Shown here: in pieces, positions 34,382 through 43,008 of the stretch
Numbering within the stretch: the first letter of the stretch is position 1
Layout of the letters: each line of letters opens with the position of its first letter
NCBI GenBank assembly: GCA_018883545.1
Contig: JAHLEH010000001.1
Coordinates: 620,001-684,000, forward strand
Reading direction: 5' to 3'
DNA from: Marixanthotalea marina
GTDB lineage: Bacteria > Bacteroidota > Bacteroidia > Flavobacteriales > Flavobacteriaceae
Length of the DNA: 64,000 nucleotides
The notes under the pieces: model-generated
Database searches by the model: none
Told to the model about the DNA's origin: nothing
Seen by the model: only the letters and a program-made list of their open reading frames with translations
Translations under genes and position numbers: made by a program

Positions 34382-35965
34382 ATGGAATTAACAGGAAAAA
34401 ATTATATAGCAGGTAATATTTCTGCCAAAGGAACAGCAACTTTTAAAGGGGTCAATCCTTCTGATGCAACAGAATTACCAACTACTTTTTATGAGGCTAC
34501 ACCTGAAGAGGTAGCCGAAGCAGCTGTAAAAGGCCATGAGGCCTTTGCGGTTTATCGTAAAAAGAGTGGACAAGAAAAAGCAGATTTTTTAGATGCTATT
34601 GCAGATGAAATTAATAACCTTGGGAATGTTTTAATTGAACGTTGCAGTGCAGAAACAGGGTTGCCACCAGCTAGAATTGAAACCGAACGCGCAAGAACAA
34701 CCGGTCAGTTAAAATTGTTTGCTACCGTTTTACGTGAAGGTTCTTGGGTAGATGCCCGTATTGATACGGCTATTCCAGACAGGAAACCTATGCCGAGATC
34801 AGATTTTAGATACATGCAAAAACCATTAGGTGTTGTAGGTGTATTTGGGGCCAGTAATTTTCCGTTGGCGTTTTCGGTAGCAGGAGGTGATACGGCATCG
34901 GCCTTGGCAAGTGGTTGTCCGGTTATTGTAAAAGGCCATCCGTCACACCCAGGGACATGCGAATTGGTAGCTATGGCGATAAACAAGGCCGTTGAGAAAA
35001 CCAATATGCCTAAAGGGGTGTTTTCGTTGGTGCAGGGTGGTTCGATTGCGGTAGGTATGGCACTGGTAACTCATCCTTATGTTAAAGCCATTGGTTTTAC
35101 AGGCTCTACCGGGGGAGGTATGGCTATTTTTAAAGCGGCAATCAATGAGCGGGATGAACCCATTCCTGTGTATTCAGAAATGGGAAGCACCAATCCATTA
35201 TTCATCTTACCGGAAGCTTTAAAGGAAAAATCAGAAGAAATAGCCAAAGGATTGACCGATTCCGTGACTCTTGGTACGGGGCAATTTTGCACCAACCCAG
35301 GATTGATATTTATGAACAACGATGATAATCTAGAGGAATTCCAGAAGCAAACCGCCAAACACTTTGAGGAGGTTGAAGCGACAGCCATGCTAAATAAAGG
35401 CATTAAAGCCGCTTTTGATAGAGGCGTTGCTGAGCTGGTTAATAATCCTGATATTGTAAAATTAGCGGCAAAGGGTAAGGAAAGCTCAGAAGGCTATAAA
35501 GGCATTGCACACTTGTTTGAAACCAATGCCAAAAATTTTATAGAAAAGGCCTTTTTGGAAGAAGAGAATTTTGGGCCTTCAACATTAAATATTGTTGCTG
35601 ATTCAAGAGAAGAATTATTGGCTTCTGCCAGAAAAATGAAAGGCCATTTAACGGCCACTTTATTTGCGACAGAAAATGATTTGGCAAACTATACCGATTT
35701 GATTGAAATTTTAGAGCAAAAAGTAGGTAGGTTAATCATTAATGAATTTCCAACAGGCGTTGAGGTTTGCCATGCCATGGTTCACGGCGGTCCATTCCCA
35801 GCCACTTCCAATAGCCGATCTACATCAGTAGGAACTGCTGCCATGTTGCGTTTTACACGTCCGGTTTGTTATCAAAATTTCCCTGAAAGTCTATTGCCAG
35901 ATGAGTTGAAAACCAACAATCCGTTAGGGATAATGAGATTGTTCAATGGTGAATATAAAAGATAA
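34382..35965 (+). CDS. Aldehyde dehydrogenase, likely 2-oxoglutarate-semialdehyde type
   Basis: 527 residues with ALDH motifs GVVGVFGASNFPLAFSV (NAD(P) binding), the Glu of EMGSTNPLFIL, and the catalytic Cys in GTGQFCTNPG. The length and the extended C-terminus fit the KGSADH-III-type family (about 525 residues) that ends the Weimberg/arabinose oxidative route by producing 2-oxoglutarate. It is the last gene before a strong terminator, closing the operon from 29476. Confidence 0.87.
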   Translation: MELTGKNYIAGNISAKGTATFKGVNPSDATELPTTFYEATPEEVAEAAVKGHEAFAVYRKKSGQEKADFLDAIADEINNLGNVLIERCSAETGLPPARIETERARTTGQLKLFATVLREGSWVDARIDTAIPDRKPMPRSDFRYMQKPLGVVGVFGASNFPLAFSVAGGDTASALASGCPVIVKGHPSHPGTCELVAMAINKAVEKTNMPKGVFSLVQGGSIAVGMALVTHPYVKAIGFTGSTGGGMAIFKAAINERDEPIPVYSEMGSTNPLFILPEALKEKSEEIAKGLTDSVTLGTGQFCTNPGLIFMNNDDNLEEFQKQTAKHFEEVEATAMLNKGIKAAFDRGVAELVNNPDIVKLAAKGKESSEGYKGIAHLFETNAKNFIEKAFLEEENFGPSTLNIVADSREELLASARKMKGHLTATLFATENDLANYTDLIEILEQKVGRLIINEFPTGVEVCHAMVHGGPFPATSNSRSTSVGTAAMLRFTRPVCYQNFPESLLPDELKTNNPLGIMRLFNGEYKR

Positions 35966-35987
35966 TTGACTTTTGTTTAAGTCGGTC

Positions 35988-36033
35988 AAAAAGCTTTTGT
36001 TCAGTTAGTTTTAACTAAGGACAAAAGCTTTTT
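35988..36033 (+). terminator. Terminator closing the pentonate operon
   Basis: AAAAAGCTTTTGT (35988-36000) pairs perfectly with ACAAAAGCTTTTT (36021-36033); the loop holds a further AGTTA/TAACT stem. A T run follows. Confidence 0.85.
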
Positions 36034-36076
36034 TTATTATGAATAATACTTAAAAAAAAAATTGTAATCAATTAAA

Positions 36077-36107
36077 TTGGCAATCCACTAGCTAAGGGTT
36101 ATTTTTG
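36077..36107 (+). promoter_or_regulatory. Promoter of the uronate operon
   Basis: TTG at 36077-36079 and TATTTTTG at 36100-36107 with 20 bases between them match the Bacteroidota -33/-7 consensus. The uxaC ATG is 40 bases downstream. Confidence 0.6.
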
Positions 36108-36146
36108 ATTTCTGTCAAAATCATTTAAGTCAAATTAAAAACACTA

Positions 36147-37547
36147 ATGGATAATAAGTTCATTCACGATAATTTTTTGTTGAATTCTAAGGAAGCAGAA
36201 GTGTTGTACCATCAGTACGCTAAGGAACTTCCCATAATAGATTACCATAACCATCTTTCCCCAAAGCTTATTGCCGAAGACAAGCCTGTTTCAAACATTA
36301 CAGAAGCTTGGCTGGGTGGCGACCATTACAAATGGCGAGGTATGCGTGCCAATGGTGTGGACGAAAAATTCGTTACGGGCTCAGCTTCGTTGGAAGAAAA
36401 ATTTGATAAATGGGCCGAAACGGTTCCCAATACTTTGCGAAATCCGCTTTTTCATTGGACGCATTTAGAGTTGAAGCGTTATTTTAATATTGATGATTTG
36501 CTGCAACCCAAAACAGCTAAAGCGATTTATGAAAAGGCTAATGCTATTTTAGAAAATAAAACACCTGCCCAATTATTGGAGGATATGAATGTAGAGGTTG
36601 TTTGTACCACAGATGACCCGACAGATAATCTGCAATATCATAAAGACATAGCAACAAAAGGTTTTTATACCAAAGTGCTTCCAACATTTAGGTCTGATGA
36701 ATTGTTTTTTATTGGTCAGGAAAAGTTTATGCCTTACTTAAAAAAGCTGAGTGCTTCAGCGAATGTTTCTATAAACAGTTATTCAGAGTTTTTAAATGCT
36801 TTAAACAACACAATAGCTTATTTTAATGAAAACGGCTGTCGTTTGTCCGATTTTGGAGTTGGAGAAGCTTTGGTGATGGAAGATTTTACCGAGGAAGAAG
36901 TATCGGAAATTTTCAGTAAAAGACTGAAAGGTGAAACATTGTCAGCTTTAGAAATTAATAAATACAGATCCAGTTTATTTATCTTTTTAGGTAGAAAATA
37001 CAATGAGTATGATTGGGTGCAGCAGTACCATTTAGGACCTATAAGAAATAACAACAGTCGCTTGGTTAAAGAAATTGGTTGGGATGCTGGGTGCGACTCT
37101 ATTAGCGATTATCCCATGGCAGAATTTATGTCGAAGTTATTCGATACCTTAAATGCAAGCGATCAATTGGCCAAAACCATTACCTATAACTTGAACCCTT
37201 CACAAAACGAAGTATTTGCCACCATGATGGGCAATTTTCAAGAAGGCGGTGTACCGGGGAAAATGCAATGGGGCTCGGGCTGGTGGTTTTTAGACCAAAA
37301 AGATGGTATGGAAAAGCAATTGAATACATTGTCGAATATGGGGCTATTAAGCCGTTTTGTAGGGATGTTAACCGATAGTAGAAGCTTTTTATCTTTTCCA
37401 AGACACGAATATTTCAGAAGAATATTATGTAATTTGTTGGCCGATGATATAAATAAAGGATTGATCCCGAATGATATCGAATCTGTTGGTAAAATGGTTT
37501 CAGATATTTGTTATTACAATGCCAAAAACTATTTCAATTTTAACTAA
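36147..37547 (+). CDS. uxaC: Uronate isomerase
   Basis: 466 residues of the amidohydrolase-superfamily uronate isomerase family. The N-terminal metal motif DYHNHLSP is followed by AWLGGDHYKWRGMRANGV; the C-terminal part has NFQEGGVPGKMQWGSGWWFLDQKDG and MLTDSRSFLSFPRHEYFRR, hallmarks of UxaC. It interconverts D-galacturonate and D-tagaturonate (and D-glucuronate and D-fructuronate). It leads the operon uxaC, ExuT-like transporter, uxaB, uxaA, with a promoter directly upstream. Confidence 0.95.
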   Translation: MDNKFIHDNFLLNSKEAEVLYHQYAKELPIIDYHNHLSPKLIAEDKPVSNITEAWLGGDHYKWRGMRANGVDEKFVTGSASLEEKFDKWAETVPNTLRNPLFHWTHLELKRYFNIDDLLQPKTAKAIYEKANAILENKTPAQLLEDMNVEVVCTTDDPTDNLQYHKDIATKGFYTKVLPTFRSDELFFIGQEKFMPYLKKLSASANVSINSYSEFLNALNNTIAYFNENGCRLSDFGVGEALVMEDFTEEEVSEIFSKRLKGETLSALEINKYRSSLFIFLGRKYNEYDWVQQYHLGPIRNNNSRLVKEIGWDAGCDSISDYPMAEFMSKLFDTLNASDQLAKTITYNLNPSQNEVFATMMGNFQEGGVPGKMQWGSGWWFLDQKDGMEKQLNTLSNMGLLSRFVGMLTDSRSFLSFPRHEYFRRILCNLLADDINKGLIPNDIESVGKMVSDICYYNAKNYFNFN

Positions 37548-37577
37548 CTAAGCACACACCACTATAAACTAACTATA

Positions 37578-38897
37578 ATGAATGAAACACAGAAAGTAGG
37601 AACCTACAGATACCGCATTTTGGCACTATTATTTGCCGCAACCTCTATCAATTATTTCGATAGAAGTTTAATGGGCGTAATGTCGCCAGACTTGATTGAA
37701 TGGTTCGGTTGGACTAAGCAAGATTATTCCCAAATTGTAGTTGCTTTTCAAGCGGCTTATGCCATTGGTCTTTTAACAATGGGTGGTATTATTGATAAAT
37801 TAGGTACCAAAAAAGGTTATGTGCTCTCCATAGGTATATGGAGTATTTTCGGCATGCTTCATGCGACAGTAGGGCGAGGCTTTAGTTTTATTGGATTCTT
37901 CATAGCGCGCTTAGGTTTGGGTTATGGTGAGTCTGGTAACTTTCCAGCAGCTATTAAAACAACCGCTGAATGGTTTCCTAAAAAAGACCGTGCTTTTGCC
38001 ACGGGTATTTTTAACGCAGCGACTAGTATTGGTGCTATTGCAGCTCCTTTTGTGATTGCTGCTATCGTTTTTTGGACAGGCGGAGAAAGAGGTGAAGGTA
38101 GTTTAATGAATTGGCAAATACCATTTTTAATTACAGGAGCTCTAAGTGCCATTTGGGTTGTTTTGTGGTGGAGAACTTATAAAAAACCAGAAGAGCATCC
38201 AAAAGTTTCATCGGCCGAGTTGGCTTATATTAATAGTGATTCGGTAGTTGAGAATGAAGAGAAATTGCCTTGGTCTAGCGTATTTCCTAAAAAAGAAACT
38301 TGGGCTTTTGCTACGGCGAAAATAACCGATGCCGTTTGGTGGTTTTACTTGTTTTGGGGCGCCATATTTTTAGCTGATAAATTTGATGTAGACATTAAAA
38401 GTATGGGATTACCTTTTTTGATTATATACATCATGGCCGATGCTGGAAGTATTTTTGGAGGATGGTTGTCGGGTGCATTTATTAAAAAAGGATGGACGAT
38501 TAATAAAGCTAGGAAAATGACTTTATTGATTTGCGCTCTTATTATTTTACCTGTGGCTATTGTAGCCGTTACGGAAGACAAATGGTTGGCCGTATTTCTT
38601 ATAGGTCTAGGGGCGGCAGGGCATCAAGCTTGGTCAGCTAATATATTTACATTGGTGTCAGATGTATTTCCTAAAAAAGCAACAGCTTCTGTAGTAGGAA
38701 TCGGTGGTATGGTAGGTGCTTTATCTGGTATGATTAGTAGTTTTGTTTTGGGCGCTGTGCTCGATAATGCTGGTAATACTGGATTTTTCTGGGCCTTTTT
38801 ATTGGCAGGATCATGCTATCTTATTCTTCTTGGTTTCGTACATTTGATTATGCCAAAAATGACACCTTTGGATGAAAATTTAAAACCTATTTCGTAA
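37578..38897 (+). CDS. MFS hexuronate transporter (ExuT-like)
   Basis: 439 residues, 12 membrane segments, with the ACS-type MFS pattern: SINYFDRSLMGVMSPDL and GLGYGESGNFPAAIKTTAEWFP, KDRAFATGIFNA. This motif set is characteristic of ExuT/GudP hexuronate/aldarate:H+ symporters. It would import galacturonate or glucuronate for UxaC. Gaps to neighbours are 30 and 18 bases, an operon. Confidence 0.88.
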   Translation: MNETQKVGTYRYRILALLFAATSINYFDRSLMGVMSPDLIEWFGWTKQDYSQIVVAFQAAYAIGLLTMGGIIDKLGTKKGYVLSIGIWSIFGMLHATVGRGFSFIGFFIARLGLGYGESGNFPAAIKTTAEWFPKKDRAFATGIFNAATSIGAIAAPFVIAAIVFWTGGERGEGSLMNWQIPFLITGALSAIWVVLWWRTYKKPEEHPKVSSAELAYINSDSVVENEEKLPWSSVFPKKETWAFATAKITDAVWWFYLFWGAIFLADKFDVDIKSMGLPFLIIYIMADAGSIFGGWLSGAFIKKGWTINKARKMTLLICALIILPVAIVAVTEDKWLAVFLIGLGAAGHQAWSANIFTLVSDVFPKKATASVVGIGGMVGALSGMISSFVLGAVLDNAGNTGFFWAFLLAGSCYLILLGFVHLIMPKMTPLDENLKPIS

Positions 38898-38915
38898 TTA
38901 TTTTTAAAGAATTTT

Positions 38916-40376
38916 ATGCTTACCAAAAGTGAAATAAAGCTGAACAGAAAAAATGTTGAATTGCAACAAAAACCACCTATAAAAATACTCCAATTTGGGG
39001 AGGGCAATTTTTTAAGAGCTTTTGTGGGTTATGCAATTCAAGAACTGAATAAAAAAGCTCAATTTAATGCTGGTATCGCTGTGGTTCAGCCCATAGATAA
39101 AGGTTTGGTGAACATGCTTAACGATCAAGAAGGCCTTTACACCTTGTTTATGAAAGGGGTGAAAAAAGGCGAGGAAATTCAAGAAGTAGAGCTTATTTCC
39201 AATATTGTAAAAGGAGTAGATCCTTATACACATTTTAATGATTATTTAGAATTGGCTAAAGAGGAATCTTTAGAATTCATCATTTCAAATACTACTGAAG
39301 CTGGGATTGCTTATGTCGCTTCTGATACACCTACCATGCAACCGCCAAGTTCGTTTCCAGCGAAGTTAACTGTCTTGTTGTATGAGCGTTTTAAGCATTT
39401 TAATGGTGATGCCAATAAAGGATTAACCATCATTCCATGCGAACTTATTAATTACAATGCCGATACCTTAAAAGATATTATTCAAAAATATATAGCTGAT
39501 TGGGATTTAGGTGATGCTTTTAAATCCTGGCTTTTAAACCATTGCTCATTCCACAATACTTTGGTGGATCGTATTGTGCCAGGTTATCCTAAGGATGATA
39601 TCGAAGCTTACAACAAACAGTTAGATTATAAAGATAATCTGATTGTATCTGCAGAGGCATTTTTCCTTTGGGTGATTGAAGGAGATGATGCTCTTAAAAC
39701 GAAATTACCATTCCATAAAACCAATTTGGATGTTAAGATTGTTAAGAACATGCAACCTTACAGAACCAGAAAGGTGCGTATTTTAAACGGAGCACACACC
39801 ACCATGGTGCCTTTTTCACTATTATATGGCAACACCACGGTAAAGCAATCGGTTGATAATGCTTTTACAGGTGAATTCATCAATAAAGCAGTATTTGATG
39901 AAATTATTGATACATTGGATATGGACAAAGCGGAATTGAACGGTTTTGCTGAAGAGGTTTTCGATCGTTTTAGAAATCCATTTATAGTTCATAATCTATC
40001 TAGTATCGCCTTAAATTCCATTTCAAAATTCAAAGTGCGGGTGTTGCCCAGCTTATTGGGATTCATTCATAAAAACAATAAAATTCCAACTCATTTAACT
40101 TTTGCTTTTGCGGCGTTATTGCGTTTTTACAAAGGAACTTGGCAGGGACAAACGTTGCCAGTGAATGATAGTGAAGAGATAGTAAAAACGTTTAATAATA
40201 TTTGGGATTCAAATAATTATTCTGAAATAACCAAAAAATCATTAAGCATAGAAGATTATTGGGGTGAAGATTTAACACAGGTTGCTGGCTTAACAGATGA
40301 AATAGCCACTGCCCTGGAACTTATCGATACAAAAGGTATCGAGGAAGGGTTCAAGGCTTTTAGTAACCAGTATTAA
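38916..40376 (+). CDS. uxaB: Tagaturonate reductase
   Basis: 486 residues of the mannitol-dehydrogenase/UxaB family. The NAD-binding segment ILQFGEGNFLRAFVGYAIQEL is at the N-terminus; VRILNGAHTTMVPFSLLYG carries the typical K-x-R-x-L-N-G-x-H motif with the catalytic residues. It reduces D-tagaturonate to D-altronate with NADH. It lies between the uronate transporter and uxaA, completing the isomerase-reductase-dehydratase pathway to 2-keto-3-deoxygluconate. Confidence 0.92.
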   Translation: MLTKSEIKLNRKNVELQQKPPIKILQFGEGNFLRAFVGYAIQELNKKAQFNAGIAVVQPIDKGLVNMLNDQEGLYTLFMKGVKKGEEIQEVELISNIVKGVDPYTHFNDYLELAKEESLEFIISNTTEAGIAYVASDTPTMQPPSSFPAKLTVLLYERFKHFNGDANKGLTIIPCELINYNADTLKDIIQKYIADWDLGDAFKSWLLNHCSFHNTLVDRIVPGYPKDDIEAYNKQLDYKDNLIVSAEAFFLWVIEGDDALKTKLPFHKTNLDVKIVKNMQPYRTRKVRILNGAHTTMVPFSLLYGNTTVKQSVDNAFTGEFINKAVFDEIIDTLDMDKAELNGFAEEVFDRFRNPFIVHNLSSIALNSISKFKVRVLPSLLGFIHKNNKIPTHLTFAFAALLRFYKGTWQGQTLPVNDSEEIVKTFNNIWDSNNYSEITKKSLSIEDYWGEDLTQVAGLTDEIATALELIDTKGIEEGFKAFSNQY

Positions 40377-40392
40377 TTTTAGTAAAATTAAA

Positions 40393-42003
40393 ATGCAAAG
40401 AAAACTTATAAAAGTTAACGCTACCGATAATGTGGCTGTGGCATTGGTAAACCTTGCTGCTGGAGAAGTGGTGAATTTTGAAGGAGAGGATATCAAAATA
40501 CTGTCAGACACAAAATCGAAACATAAAATTGCCTTGCAAACATTTAACCCTGGCGATAGTATTTTTATGTACGGTGTGCTAGTGGGTTCAGCCAGTACAA
40601 CTATAAAAAAAGGTGATGTACTTACCACGGAAAACGTAAAGCATGAAAGTGAAAAAGTAAACGGTAAAACGGATAGCTTTTCGTGGACACCACTTAATGT
40701 TGATAAATGGAAAGATAGAACCTTCTTGGGTTATCATAGGGAAGACGGCCAAGTAGGTACCGAAAACGTATGGTTGTTTTTCCCGTTGGTGTTTTGCGAA
40801 AACCGAAATATTGAAATTTTAAAAGATGTTTTTGAAAAAGAACTCTTAAAGCATAAACCCAATCCGCACCAAATGTTACTGCGTTCGTTGGTAACGGGTA
40901 GTGGACAAGAAACTGTGGTTGACGAAGGCTCAGCCGATGTTTTTGATAATATCGATGTGAAGTTTATTACGCATCCTGGCGGTTGTGGTGGTATAAGGCA
41001 AGATGCCGAAAGTTTAGCAAGATTGTTGGCGGGATATGTAAATAATCCCAATGTGGCTGGAGCGACGGTATTAAGTTTAGGATGCCAAAATCTTCAAATC
41101 AGTATTTTTCAACAGGCTTTGGATGCCATTAATCCTAATCTTAAAAAACCAGTTCTTATTTTTGAACAGCAAAAAATGGGAACGGTAGACCAAATGTTGT
41201 CTGCTATTATTAAGGAATCTTTTGAGGCCATAAAAAGAGCTAACGATATTCAACGTAAACCAGCACCATTATCTAAATTGAGAATTGGTTTAGAGTGTGG
41301 TGGTTCTGATGGATTTTCAGGAATTTCGGCCAACCCAACCTTGGGTGCTGTGTCAGATATTTTAGCGGCATTGAACGGAACTGCTATTTTGTCGGAGTTT
41401 CCAGAATTATGTGGTGTAGAGCAGGAATTGGTAAATAGATGTATAGAAGATGAAGCAGGCGAAAAGTTCTTGAAATTAATGAAGGCTTATGAGACATCGG
41501 CTGTTAATGCAGGTTCAGGTTTTGATATGAATCCTTCGCCTGGAAACATAAAAGATGGATTGATTACCGATGCTATGAAGTCGGCCGGAGCAGCTAAAAA
41601 AGGTGGTACGTCGCCAATTCAAGATGTGTTGGATTATGGCGAATACATTACCAAACCTGGTCTGAATTTATTATGTACACCAGGCAATGATGTAGAAAGT
41701 ACTACTGCTATGGTGGGTTCTGGTGCCAATGTGGTGTTGTTTACCACTGGTTTGGGAACCCCCACAGGAAACCCAATAGCGCCTATTATAAAAGTTTCAT
41801 CCAACACAGAGTTAGCTGAAAAAATGCCAGATATTATCGATATTGAAACGGGTGCCGTTATTAGAGGTGAAAAAACGATTGATGAAATGGCCGACGAAAT
41901 GCTGGAATTTATTATTGAAGTAGCCAGCGGTAATATTCAAACGAAAGCCAAATTATTAAACCAAAATGATTTCATTCCTTGGCGTAGGGGTGTTTCATTG
42001 TAA
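40393..42003 (+). CDS. uxaA: Altronate dehydratase
   Basis: 536 residues, same architecture as the protein at 23743-25404: N-terminal SAF domain, GYHREDGQVGTENVWLF, GGCGGIRQDAESLARLLAGY, ECGGSDGFSGISANPTLG and LLCTPGNDVESTTAMVGSG, and the same FIPWRRGVSL-type C-terminus. It dehydrates D-altronate to 2-keto-3-deoxygluconate. Position after uxaB makes this the main UxaA. Kinase and aldolase for the product are not in the window. Confidence 0.93.
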   Translation: MQRKLIKVNATDNVAVALVNLAAGEVVNFEGEDIKILSDTKSKHKIALQTFNPGDSIFMYGVLVGSASTTIKKGDVLTTENVKHESEKVNGKTDSFSWTPLNVDKWKDRTFLGYHREDGQVGTENVWLFFPLVFCENRNIEILKDVFEKELLKHKPNPHQMLLRSLVTGSGQETVVDEGSADVFDNIDVKFITHPGGCGGIRQDAESLARLLAGYVNNPNVAGATVLSLGCQNLQISIFQQALDAINPNLKKPVLIFEQQKMGTVDQMLSAIIKESFEAIKRANDIQRKPAPLSKLRIGLECGGSDGFSGISANPTLGAVSDILAALNGTAILSEFPELCGVEQELVNRCIEDEAGEKFLKLMKAYETSAVNAGSGFDMNPSPGNIKDGLITDAMKSAGAAKKGGTSPIQDVLDYGEYITKPGLNLLCTPGNDVESTTAMVGSGANVVLFTTGLGTPTGNPIAPIIKVSSNTELAEKMPDIIDIETGAVIRGEKTIDEMADEMLEFIIEVASGNIQTKAKLLNQNDFIPWRRGVSL

Positions 42004-42015
42004 AATAAATTCATT

Positions 42016-42999
42016 ATGAAAGTACTTTTTATTGGAGGAACTGGAAATATTAGTACACCTTGCAGTCGTTGGGCCATAGAAAAAGGCATTGACCTATATC
42101 ATTTAAACCGAGGTTTAACAGGTGTGAAAATGCCAAAAGTAAAAACCATTCTTGGTGATATCAATAAACCTGAAACATTGGCTGAATTGAGTAAGCATTC
42201 ATGGGATGCTGTTGTGAATTGGATTGCGTTCACGCCAGAAGAAATGGAGCGAGATATTCAGTTGTTTAAGGGAAAGACCAAACAGTATATTTTTATAAGT
42301 TCGGCGTCTTGTTACCAAACACCTTTAAGCTACCCCATTATTACCGAATCTACACCGGTTTGTAACAACCTTTGGGAATATTCAAATAATAAAATTAAAT
42401 GTGAGGAAATGTTGATGAAAGCCTATCGTGAAGAAGGTTTTCCATTCACAATTGTGAGGCCTTCCTTTACTTATGATACCATTATACCCATTGCCATTGG
42501 TGGCGTTAAAGAATACACCACGGCCGACAGAATTTTAAAAGGCCAGGAAATTATCATTCATGGTGATGGCACTTCGGTATGGGTTAATACACATGCCGAC
42601 GATTTTGCTATTGGTCTGGTTGGATTATTAGGGTTAACACAGTCTATCGGACATACCTTCCACATCACGTCTGATGAGCTTTTAACTTGGAACTCCATTT
42701 ATAAAATTTTAGCCGATAGTTTAGGTTGTGAGCTGAATGCAGTACACATTGCTTCCGATTTTATTTGTAATCTTGAGCCTAGTTTTACAGGTGATATCTT
42801 AGCGGACAAAGCGGAAAGTGTAATTTTCGATAACACCAAAATCAAAACCTTTGTACCTGAATTTAAAGCGACCATTCCTTTCGCAACAGGCATTAAAAGA
42901 ACACTGGAATGGTTTCAAGCTTCAGAAGACCGAATGGTTGTAAATCCAGAAACCAATAAAAAAATTGATAATGTGTTAAGGGCTTACAAGAAGTTGTAG
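42016..42999 (+). CDS. NAD-dependent epimerase/dehydratase family protein
   Basis: 327 residues, extended SDR with nucleotide motif GGTGNIS (8-14) and SSASCY. It resembles the isoflavone-reductase/UDP-sugar-epimerase-like proteins often found in sugar-acid operons, but no specific activity can be assigned. It starts 12 bases after uxaA and converges on the GH42 gene 9 bases later. Possible roles are oxidation or epimerisation of a uronate. Confidence 0.75.
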   Translation: MKVLFIGGTGNISTPCSRWAIEKGIDLYHLNRGLTGVKMPKVKTILGDINKPETLAELSKHSWDAVVNWIAFTPEEMERDIQLFKGKTKQYIFISSASCYQTPLSYPIITESTPVCNNLWEYSNNKIKCEEMLMKAYREEGFPFTIVRPSFTYDTIIPIAIGGVKEYTTADRILKGQEIIIHGDGTSVWVNTHADDFAIGLVGLLGLTQSIGHTFHITSDELLTWNSIYKILADSLGCELNAVHIASDFICNLEPSFTGDILADKAESVIFDNTKIKTFVPEFKATIPFATGIKRTLEWFQASEDRMVVNPETNKKIDNVLRAYKKL

Positions 43000-43008
43000 G
43001 CCTTATAA

